Positions 10,362 through 19,114 of a stretch of 27,690 nucleotides of DNA are shown here, in pieces. The notes beneath the pieces are model-generated. The model did not search any database. It was given only the letters and a program-made list of their open reading frames with translations, and was not told the origin of the DNA. The stretch comes from Branchiostoma floridae (lineage: Eukaryota > Chordata > Leptocardii > Amphioxiformes > Branchiostomatidae): the NCBI RefSeq assembly GCF_000003815.2, contig NC_049983.1:2577591-2605280 (forward strand). Reading direction: 5' to 3'. The translations under genes and the position numbers were made by a program. Each line of letters opens with the position of its first letter. The first letter of the stretch is position 1.

Positions 10362-11192
10362 AAGTCGAGCCTGCTCAGCAGCAAACACCAGCAGGTGGCT
10401 CTGTAGGGTGTCCTGTGGTCCGGTCAGTACCTCGGACCGGTCATCGCTCTGAAAGGATGACACAAAGGAATTTCATTTTTAAGAAACAAAATACTAATAC
10501 TGTTTTGTTACATTTCTCATTGTTACGTCCTCTTTCTATACATTTCATGCCCCTTACCTCCACAGATTTGCTTTGATGTAGCATCAACTGGTCAGCAAAA
10601 TGGCATCGATCAATTGAAATGGCAATGTTCTTTTGCAAAATAGAAACTATAATATCAAACTACATATTGAATGCTCTACAGTTTCCTTGTCATCTTTTCT
10701 CACTTTTTCATCCACCTATATAGTATTACGCAGGGACATTCACCGGCGAAACCGCCTGTCTGGATGTACCCTGCTTTCTCAACCGCCACCCTTAGTTCCT
10801 GACCAGCCTGCCTTAATAATATATAAAGCTTACCCTTATATCTTAAAATGACACGAGTCACATAACGTTATGCTACTAACAGTGCGTTATATTATAAAAT
10901 CAGTCGCTAACGTTAACACATGATTCGTCATAGCTAAGACGACTTAGCATGGGAGGTCGTATCTATTTCTATGTCATACCTGGGCCGCGATAACGTTCGA
11001 TACGGGTGTTCCGGATCGAGTAATAAAAAGCCGTATCACACAGGCTTCGAAGTTTTATCACGAAGGCTTCCTTCAAATAATTTTAACATACTCTGCGCAA
11101 GCTGAAAAGTCGAATACCTGATTCAGGCTTTGGAATTGCTGTTGTAACAATTTTTGTTTGAGGGCAGCATGTTTTCTCAACTTGTAGCACAT
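10317..11192 (-). CDS. Predicted small two-exon gene, 68 aa, unknown
   Basis: On the minus strand, ATG at 11192 opens a 25-codon exon to 11118 (starts MCYKLRKHAALKQKLL) ending CAG|GTATTC. A 669-bp intron ends CATCCTTTCAG at 10449. The second exon, 10448-10317, adds 43 codons (starting SDDRSEVLTGPQDTLQ, ending HPDGSYS) before TAA. Both splice sites are in phase 0 and the acceptor has a good pyrimidine tract. The product is helix-prone, rich in Gln and Leu, with no domain I know. An in-frame TGA lies just upstream of the ATG. The exons could instead be the last two exons of a longer gene. The final codons and the stop lie inside the 54-bp minisatellite. Confidence 0.35.
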
Positions 11193-11926
11193 TTCGCATC
11201 AGAACGTGTTTTCTCAGGTGGCTGTGGTATTTAAAAAAAAATACAACACGGTGTATTACGCTTCAACCTCGGTCCCAGCCCTCCTACGGGTCGGATCGCC
11301 CTCCAGCCTTTGACCCGAGGTCGGGCTGGTACTTAGGGTGATATAAAACAAACCATGTTACATTCTATATATGAGATTTCTACACCAATAACGACCATAT
11401 TGAATGCCTCACTATTGGAGGGGGTCGTCCCAGAACAATCGCGACAGGCAAATGTTTAAGGTAGCAGAACACTGTTTTCGGCCTGTGGGGATTTCTATAG
11501 TTAAGGACCACATTATTTGCAAGGTCATACGTCTTAACACCACCGACAATTAGCGATGATATAAACATTTCCTTTAAACAAAATTCCTTATATACCAAAT
11601 CAGTAATATCTTAAATCTGTACACAAACAAAACTAAATGTAGCCACGTGCGCAAATCAAAATTCAATCCCCAGAAACTTTTCCCCATTGACCTTTGAGCA
11701 ACCTCATCCATATCAAAATTATTAAAGTGGAAAAAATTGCTTCGGTATATGTATTGTAAAAGCCATATTAGTTGAGGACTTTAGAGTTGGGTGTAATTTA
11801 GAGGGTACTTAAGAGGAAGAAGAAAAAGAAGTATTGTTATCATTACGATTTATATGATTTCAAAAAGTTTACTAACCTACGTGTCCTCTAGTCTTGTGAA
11901 TACTATACCTTCTGTAGTCAAAGTCA

Positions 11927-12060
11927 AAGTCAAAGTCTATACCTGTTGAACCCAGAAGTAGTATGTACAGTTGGGTGGACTGTGCCACTGTAGTTGAAGG
12001 GGTGCTGTACTTTACTCTCCTAGCTCACGTAAAGGACCGATCCTGACCGAACACTATATG
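11927..12060 (-). mobile_element. Possible retrotransposon 3' end with (TTTGAC)n tail
   Basis: On the minus strand a unique-looking sequence ends CTGGGTTCAACAGGTATAG and runs into ACTTTGACTTTGACTTTGAC. A short tandem tail of this kind is typical of some non-LTR or SINE 3' ends. The 5' limit is a guess. Confidence 0.3.
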
Positions 12061-12734
12061 AAACAAATAGAACCAGGTAAAATCCCTATTTTATTTGGGC
12101 TAATGCCTCAGTGAGACAGAAATACCCAAAGAAAAATTCTGTGCTATTCTTTGTTGAAGACTTCACCCACCGGGTATAGTTGTTTTGGGAGGTAGGGCCA
12201 CTGCATAGCTTTACATTGTTGGTGGGCAGGATACACGTGTAGAGCAGGGTATGTATAAGACACGGACCAACGTCTGAGACCAAGGGCTACTGGTAGATTT
12301 ACTATTAGTGAATATTTTCATACCTGGTAAATTTATGAGTACAAGCGTTTGAGTGAAAACTTTTAGATAGTCATTTACATACATATTCTAATTTGCCATA
12401 CCTGTTGGATAACTATAACCGTACGCTGCTAGCCATTGAGAAGTTATCACAGTTATAACCCGTCAATCATCACTGGCATTGATGGTGATGTTCTCGTGTG
12501 CATAATTATGTAAAGTTTATGTAAATGCCTATCTATAGTGAACACTACGTAAGTTGCAAACAACAACATTGACCATTTAAAGGAACATGGCAGCAAACGG
12601 CCTGCTACAAAATCCTGAGTTGAAAAGACGGTTGCACATCGTGGATGTGCATTAATGACATCTTTGTCTGCATGTAAATTGTGTATATAGACTTATAGGA
12701 CATATAGGGACTCTAAACGATGTAAACGGTATCT

Positions 12735-12860
12735 CTGTTATATACTTTGTCTGACCCTTGCCTCTTCCCTTATGACCTCAATGAAAAGCGGTCTGCAGCC
12801 CGATTTGAGTTTTCATGAATATGTAAAAGTTCAAACAACAAGATAAGTAAAAAGTTGCTG
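12735..12860 (+). mobile_element. Possible LINE 3' end
   Basis: A stretch with CCTCAATGAAAAGCGG, GCAGCCCGATTTGAG and then an A-rich TAAAAGTTCAAACAACAAG tail looks like the end of a 5'-truncated non-LTR element of the CR1/L2 type. This is from general recognition only; no coding remnant is visible. Confidence 0.35.
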
Positions 12861-13087
12861 TGATAATTCCAATTTTGTCATATTTTTTCTGTCACTGATT
12901 GGTCTAAAGTCGAGAGCAGAACAGTCAGAAATGTTTTTTTTTTTATTTGAGCTTGTCTCACAGTGTCAGGTTTACGTGGCCTGTATAAGGTAGGGAACAG
13001 TTAGGAGGGAGTATGCCTATAAAAGGTGATATTTATCTTTAGCTGTTTTGATAATAGATTGAAGATAAACTTTTAGACATTTGAATG

Positions 13088-13179
13088 CTGGCGCCGGGTT
13101 CAACTGCCACAAGAAGGGCAAGCGTCGGGTCGAAAACGTGATCGAAGAAAATGAGGAAAATTTACACCACTCGGAACCA
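13088..13179 (+). pseudogene. Fragment of a third gene A/B paralog
   Basis: These 92 bases match exon 2 of gene A (about 7345-7455) and gene B (about 20940-21055): GCCGGGTTCAACTGCCAC, then AGAAGGGCAAGCGTCGGGTCG, then the GTGATCGAAGAAAATGAGG block and CACTCGGAAC. Relative to gene A, 34 bases are missing between two TCGA tetramers, which breaks the frame. It ends where the minus-strand DUF294-TPR pseudogene begins. No other part of this copy is visible. Confidence 0.85.
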
Positions 13180-13895
13180 TCACCAGCAGTACTTCCCCAT
13201 TATTGTCTGTTGCTCATTCCATAAAGACCTGTACTCATCTACCAATCCCTGTTCTCCTGAATCAGATATAAAAGAAACATTTCCCAGTAAGCTAGCGAGC
13301 TGGTAGCCTTTCTTTAAATGGAACGTAAGGTCTTCTTTCAATATGCTGGTCATATTGTTTGGTGTGTGAATAAGCTCACTTGATACTGAGTTAGTTTTAC
13401 CCCTGCCCAGTGGTGTCTTGCATGTATGTGACATGGCTTCATCGAACGCAAAACCGCGCGGTGTTACTGAGTCATAAAACCAGTTGTCTAGTGGGTTGTC
13501 TGAGTAGAAATCATTAAGAGATTTAATTCCCATGTCCGGGAGAAAGGTCTCTCCAAAATCTTTAATTTTGATATGCAGGTAATGAGTAAGGTTGCCGAAA
13601 TAGCTAACATTCTGCTCGGTTTCCTCCTCTACCAAAATGACAAATTCCAGATCAGAGTATCGGGTTACCAATCCTGTGGCTTATGAACCTAAACCTATCA
13701 TGGCGTACTACAGGGAGGGGGACGGGGACCCGTTACCTCCAAGGCTAGCTATGAACGTTTTACGCTGATCAACAAGTTTCTGAAACAGTGCTTTGATTGC
13801 TTCCACTCTATTGATCTCCACTTCTTCTATCTTTGGGTCCTCGTCATCAAGGCTATATGGATCTACCTCTTGTTCAATTGTTTTGATCTCTTTTT

Positions 13896-14799
13896 NNNNN
13901 NNNNNNNNNNNNNNNNNNNNNNNNNNNNNNNNNNNNNNNNNNNNNNNNNNNNNNNNNNNNNNNNNNNNNNNNNNNNNNNNNNNNNNNNNNNNNNNNNNNN
14001 NNNNNNNNNNNNNNNNNNNNNNNNNNNNNNNNNNNNNNNNNNNNNNNNNNNNNNNNNNNNNNNNNNNNNNNNNNNNNNNNNNNNNNNNNNNNNNNNNNNN
14101 NNNNNNNNNNNNNNNNNNNNNNNNNNNNNNNNNNNNNNNNNNNNNNNNNNNNNNNNNNNNNNNNNNNNNNNNNNNNNNNNNNNNNNNNNNNNNNNNNNNN
14201 NNNNNNNNNNNNNNNNNNNNNNNNNNNNNNNNNNNNNNNNNNNNNNNNNNNNNNNNNNNNNNNNNNNNNNNNNNNNNNNNNNNNNNNNNNNNNNNNNNNN
14301 NNNNNNNNNNNNNNNNNNNNNNNNNNNNNNNNNNNNNNNNNNNNNNNNNNNNNNNNNNNNNNNNNNNNNNNNNNNNNNNNNNNNNNNNNNNNNNNNNNNN
14401 NNNNNNNNNNNNNNNNNNNNNNNNNNNNNNNNNNNNNNNNNNNNNNNNNNNNNNNNNNNNNNNNNNNNNNNNNNNNNNNNNNNNNNNNNNNNNNNNNNNN
14501 NNNNNNNNNNNNNNNNNNNNNNNNNNNNNNNNNNNNNNNNNNNNNNNNNNNNNNNNNNNNNNNNNNNNNNNNNNNNNNNNNNNNNNNNNNNNNNNNNNNN
14601 NNNNNNNNNNNNNNNNNNNNNNNNNNNNNNNNNNNNNNNNNNNNNNNNNNNNNNNNNNNNNNNNNNNNNNNNNNNNNNNNNNNNNNNNNNNNNNNNNNNN
14701 NNNNNNNNNNNNNNNNNNNNNNNNNNNNNNNNNNNNNNNNNNNNNNNNNNNNNNNNNNNNNNNNNNNNNNNNNNNNNNNNNNNNNNNNNNNNNNNNNNN
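13896..14799. other. Assembly gap (904 N)
   Basis: An unbroken run of N inside the DUF294-TPR pseudogene, between exon remnants E3 and E4. Apparent ORFs crossing it are artefacts. The true gap length is unknown. Confidence 1.
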
Positions 14800-14901
14800 T
14801 ATCAGCCCTCAGCATTGATTTGTGTTCCTCTGTATCGTCAATGTTTACCTTCTCGATCTCCAGGACTTCCTTAACAAATGCTTGAGTTATTTTCTGGATT
14901 A

Positions 14902-14913
14902 CCCCCCCCCCCC
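14902..14913. repeat. Poly-C tract (12) in pseudogene exon E3
   Basis: Twelve C on the plus strand interrupt the E3 coding remnant. The frame on one side (ending RRRDIEG) differs from the frame on the other (beginning IQKITQAF). It could be slippage, a sequencing artefact or decay. Confidence 0.9.
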
Positions 14914-16022
14914 TCTATATCTCTTCTCCTTGCCCTTACCAGAGCTGTATTACAGAGTGCTGCAGCCCTGGTGAAACTACCTCCGTCCTTTGACTGGATT
15001 ACTCTCTTCAGATAGACTTGGCTTAACATGTACAGGGGCTGTGCCTCCTTCATGTGTTGTCCTGTAAGTTGACAATTATCAATCGTATCTTTTTTATTCA
15101 CTTCATCGTTTCTGGAAGCAATTTGGAATTAAATGTATAGTTCTTTCTGTGCACTATTGTTCGTAGTCATCAGAGTTTCCATATTTAGTACCTAAAATGC
15201 CTTCATGACGATGATATGGACATCACATATAATATAGTTATGATTGTCGACAAAAACAAGGATCTTGAAAAACTATTTCATAAGTAGTTACTTTTCAACT
15301 CTTTGAACTATGTTGATACTTAGACTCAAAAATCGACATGAGCAGACTTGAGCGCTGCTGCAAAGCTTTGTTCTGCTGTGTCCAGGTCTCCAGTCTGCAG
15401 GGACCTACAGCCATCCTATAGATGTTCTTTGTATTCATCGAAAGTAAAAGTTACATACATGTGTGATATAAAGTTATAAACATGTAATTACAAATGTATT
15501 CATGCAGTTTTGGGGCACCCATGGCACTGAAGAGGAATAATAAGGAAACGCCTAATTGATTATATCTTTTTTTACAACGAATAGAACATGATTTACCTCA
15601 TAAAATAGTCAAACTATATCAAACCAGCATTCCTTGTACCTACCTGTTTAGACGGCGCATTCGAACATTATTACTGTCACTTGACAGTGATAAGTGGTCC
15701 TTCCGTCGTCCCATGTTTTGTCGTTGTGTAACATCCCTTGTCAAAGCCTCTTCGTGTATTCGTATCGGTTTTCTATACCTTCTCCCTGATCCCGATGGTC
15801 ACACCTGACCCCAGCAGCATGCAATGTAAAGCTGTAAGGCCAAGTTGAACTTCCCCACGTCCTTCCCAAGTCTTCCCTTCTTCAAGTTTACGTCGCCCAG
15901 ACTTTTGACCAGCTCCACTTCCGCCAGCCTGTCCTTGTCAGCCATGGCGTCCACCAGGGCACGGAGGTAGCCTGTCTCCGCACAGTTTCTCACAGACCCT
16001 CAACATGGCAAACGTCTGCTGA

Positions 16023-16369
16023 GAGAACGGCTGTAAAACTCCTTACATTCACTTGCTCCTGCTCCTCAACATGGCATCATTCGTTAACCGATAATACAGT
16101 TCAAAGGTTTTAAGACCTCACTACAGCTTCACAAATAAAGCCATGTTGATTTGGTTATATGGATGATATCCGCACGCGCATCAATTTTCGACCGTTTTCA
16201 AAAATTGAATAAAAGGTTTCCAATATACTGTAAACTGTGTGTGAGTTTCAGCCATTCTGTTAACCGTACGAAGCAGATAACATGCCAGATGGCAATCCCA
16301 GTGTCAACAAAGGAAGATGTGAAATAACCAATGAAGGATCAAGTATAGTTAGGTAAAACAAACTCTGTG
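16023..16369. other. Spacer between pseudogene and block B
   Basis: No coding signal and no repeat that I can define. It may contain the lost upstream part of pseudogene exon E1 beyond recognition. Confidence 0.5.
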
Positions 16370-16845
16370 TGTTCAGTTTCCAACCTGTGTGGCCATTTTT
16401 CCGAACATTGATGTGAGCGTGAATGACATCCATATAAGCCATGCAACATGGCCTTACATATTAGCTCAGAACTTGCAAACGTGAATAAATTCTGACCGTA
16501 CTCCAGCTCAGATTATCAGTAACAGCTACATATTCCATGTAATGTTCTTGGGAAATCACGTTTGAAATACAAACTAGGAAAAATAAGATAAGATAAGCTA
16601 AAAACTATTCGTCGCGTCGAGATATATCATTTAGAGTATGGTGTAGATAAGGACTGAGCCGCCTCGTTGTTGTTGTTTTTTTTTTGGGGGGGGGGGGATT
16701 TCGTAAGATAATTCGTTAAGAAAGCACCCTGGAGAAGACTTTGAAAATAGAGACCATGATCGCAGACTTAGATGCGCACGCGGTGTGACGTTAAATTGAG
16801 GTCGTTCCCGTGTTTAAGGAGAGCCACACCTCGAGCACGTTTAAA
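16370..16845 (+). repeat. 5' module copy M3 (degenerate)
   Basis: Diverged copy of the gene A upstream module: GACATCCATATAA, TTCTGACCGTACTCC, TGTTCTTGGGAAATCACG, a T10G12 tract at 16676-16697, ATTTCGTAAGATAATTCG, and then a decayed exon-1 start (about 16730-16790, with GATCGCAGACTTAGATGCGC) that meets a stop at once. A retrotransposon tail interrupts its downstream side at 16846. Confidence 0.7.
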
Positions 16846-17150
16846 TGAATGAATGAATGAATGAATGAAGACCTTTATTGTACAATTTTGCCCAACCGGG
16901 CTAAGTACAGGTCACAAGTCAGGATATATAGATACATAAAAGTGTCACAAATCTAGTCTAACACAAAAGTTCGGCTTCTTCTCGCTTCTTGGTAATAGTG
17001 AAAATGTACGACGGTATGGGTTTCGCTATTGTCGGTTTGTCAAAACGCATGAGAAATATAAACTTGTCAGTGCTACTCATGTGTCTAAAATGAGGGAATC
17101 TACTTTCTATATAACTAAATAGAGTATTTCTATCATTCGCATAAGTAAGA
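16846..17150 (-). mobile_element. 5'-truncated non-LTR retrotransposon 3' end with (TTCA)n tail
   Basis: On the minus strand a unique sequence ends GCCCGGTTGGGCAAAATTG, TACAATAAAGGTC, then six TTCA repeats (16846-16869 on plus as TGAA). An AATAAA box followed by a tetranucleotide tail is typical of CR1-like LINEs or dependent SINEs. It splits sequence that is continuous in module M5: GAGAGCCACACC lies on one side and ACACCACACTT on the other. The 5' end is estimated from where module sequence resumes. Confidence 0.6.
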
Positions 17151-17604
17151 GTTTAAAAAACACCACACTTAAAGATAATATCCAAAATAGTAGGGGTTCA
17201 TCGAGTGTGAGTGGCTCAAATTCTTCAGTACTATGGCCACTGGGGCAATTACTGTTGTATTGAGGTCTCTTAAGTTAGCGCCGAATGACAGCCGCTCCAG
17301 ACACTTGCGACGTACGTGTAGACCACTTGTTGTAAGTTTCTCGCAATTCAGCCATCGGTTGCGAAGAGGGAGTATTTTTTTGGAAACTGGCGATATTTTA
17401 TATGCCCGTGGATTATATCTATATAATCAAATCAACATAGTCTTATGTAAAAGCTAAAAACGTGCAAACGCGTGAAAATTCTGACCGTATGGTACTCCAG
17501 CACAGATTAGAGATAATAGCTTTAAAAATACACATCCCGTGTGAAACTCTTGGGAAATTACGTTTGAAATGCTAAGTAGGAAAGATAAGATAAGATAAAC
17601 TAAC
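17151..17604 (+). repeat. 5' module copy M4 (degenerate, no exon 1)
   Basis: It shares with M1 the GTTAGCGCCGAATGACAGC start, GTTGTAAGTTTCTCGCAATTC, the ATATAATCAAATCAACATA piece, TTCTGACCGTA, CTCTTGGGAAATTACG and AAGTAGGAAAGATAAG. It is cut off by the inverted-repeat element at about 17605; sequence resembling its continuation resumes at about 18661 (CCAGTCCAGAAAGTTA). Confidence 0.75.
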
Positions 17605-18660
17605 TAGAGTTCGGCGACCTCATACCTCCATGAAAATTTAGAGCTTTCGTAAATTTCATGCAATTGACTAACACATTAACATTATGTATGGTGTTGTTCA
17701 TCATTGACTAACGTACACATCTCACAATTATAAAATTCCCATTATTAATCATAAAGCGGTTTTGCAATTTTTACATAAATTATGCAAATAAGCTCCTCAT
17801 TACCACATTTGGTATCTGCTTATACTCCACCTATCATAATTAACATGTGTTAAACTTATTGAAGTCCAGTTATTGAAAACAATAGAATTATACAATTTCC
17901 TCATTAATTATGCAAATTAAGTCCTCATTTGCATAACATGTATATCATTATGAACATCTTTGTCTAAGGTACCCGCATGCCTAATATGATGCCAATCTGT
18001 CAATCCTTTCTGCAGTTATCCGCTTTGGAGTGTCTTGACAAAAACGCCCCTGCAGTTCCACAATTAAATGTTAGAGGGCTGAAACTTGCTCCACTTGGTC
18101 ATGGCATTAAAAGCTATCTACCACCTAAATGTCAAGACCATAGCATGTCTGGAACAAGAGATACATTGAAAAAACTGCTATGATATAATATTCTCATTAA
18201 TTATGCAAATGTACTCCAATTTTGCATGATTGGTATCTTATCTTGTACAACATTGTCTAAGGTACCTACATACCAAAAATCATGAAAATTCGTTGTTCCC
18301 TTCTTGAGTTATCGTCTTCAGAAGTTTTTGACAAAAATGCCCCTGCTATCCCAAAATTAGACACTAGGGGGCCCAAACTTATGTCATTTCTTCCTGAGCA
18401 CAAGAGCTATCTAATACTCAAAAATCGTGGCCATAGCTTGTTTAGAACACCGAGATAGCAAAACCGGAAGTTGCGCTGCAGTACCAAGGGGAGCCGCTAG
18501 GGGGCCCAAAATCTAATCATTTCCAGCTTTCATCACACACTACCAACACACCAAGTTCTTGAGTTATTTTGTTTACACACACACACACAAACACACAGAC
18601 AGACAGACACACAGACGCGGGGTAAAATATAACCTCCATGACATTTCATGGAGGTAAATA
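17605..18660. mobile_element. Non-autonomous inverted-repeat element with internal tandem duplication
   Basis: The ends carry matching inverted motifs: TACCTCCATGAAA at the left (about 17623) and TTTCATGGAGGTA at the right (about 18643-18655). Inside are two diverged direct repeats of about 245 bp. Each has TTAATTATGCAAAT, CTTTGTCTAAGGTACC or CATTGTCTAAGGTACC, and TTGACAAAAACGCCCCTGC or a close match. Near the right end is a CA/GA-rich simple stretch (18575-18615). It is absent at the matching place in modules M1 and M2, so it inserted after duplication. No transposase is visible. Confidence 0.75.
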
Positions 18661-19066
18661 TCATTTTGTGCCAGTCCAGAAAGTTAAATTAAAGTCCTGT
18701 GTTTGAGGAGTGCCACACATAGAGTACGTGAAAAAAACCACACTTTTCGAAAAACGTTATGGTCCTTTGCGTTATGAGTGGCTCGAACCCTACAGTCCTA
18801 TGGCCATAGCAAAGCCTGAACAAAGCTAGAAACTTGCATACGTACTCACTCGACCACAGCTTATACGTATACGTAATAGTTTTAGAAATACACATCCCGT
18901 TTGATACGCTTGGGAAATGCAAAGTAGAAAAGATAAATAAGATAAGATAAACTGCAATTCATTTGGTTGCAGTCTAGAAAGCTACCTAGCATTTGGAATA
19001 GTGTCTTGACGGGGGCGTATTGTATCGACTATTTCGTAAGAAAGCATCACGGATAACACCCTAAAA
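18661..19066 (+). repeat. 5' module copy M5, upstream of gene B
   Basis: Module copy in front of gene B: GAGTGGCTCGAACCCTACAG, GAAACTTGCATACG, ACACATCCCG, CGCTTGGGAAATGCAAAGTAG, TTGGTTGCAGTCTAGAAAG, then ATTTCGTAAGAAAGCATC and ACGGATAAC just before exon 1. It is presumed to contain the gene B promoter by analogy with M2. Confidence 0.6.
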
Positions 19067-19114
19067 TTGAAGAACAGGTCCGCAGAAGACGTAAATATTC
19101 ACACAGTACTGCTT

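Larger units (their letters stand above)
11193..13087. other. Intergenic stretch, probably repeat-derived, no gene called
   Basis: No ORF with convincing coding character. A GC-richer patch at 11260-11340 has a short CCTCGG...CCGAGG inverted pair. Two possible retrotransposon tails are listed separately (11927-12060 and 12735-12860). The rest is AT-rich with no structure I can name. Confidence 0.6.
13180..16022 (-). pseudogene. Decayed DUF294 nucleotidyltransferase-TPR gene
   Basis: Four collinear exon remnants read on the minus strand. E1, about 16022-15644, has [20 protein letters not shown] and [10 protein letters not shown] and ends at a GT donor. E2 is about 15404-15345 (SLQTGDLDTAEQSFAAALKS). 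E3 runs from 15061 into the gap (EAQPLYMLSQVYLKR, TRAAALCNTALVRAR, ITQAFVKEVLEIEKV). E4 is 13895-13180, with the nucleotidyltransferase motif GLGS, eleven residues, then DLEF, matching hG[GS]x(9-13)Dh[DE]h of the NTase fold. After it comes a region alignable to the start of the plus-strand TPR gene (KTPFGR/KTPLGR, LIQTP/LIHTP, EGYHLA/KGYQLA). Lesions: at least three frame changes and one TGA in E1, a frame change at the poly-C tract in E3, and in-frame TAG (13708-13710) and TAA (13681-13683) in E4. The TPR array is absent; homology stops at 13180. E1-E3 assignment relies on recall of lancelet family members. Confidence 0.75.

Noticed and set aside
11260-11340. GC-rich patch as a structured RNA or tRNA
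   Set aside because: Only a short CCTCGG/CCGAGG pairing is visible; no cloverleaf, no box A/B motifs in proper spacing.
12395-12460. Possible minus-strand exon reading QWLAAYGYSYPT before a GTATGG donor
   Set aside because: Reminiscent of metalloproteinase propeptides, but too short, no clear acceptor and no partner exon found.
13793-14874. Long ORFs across 13793-14874 on both strands
   Set aside because: They consist almost entirely of unknown residues from the N gap.
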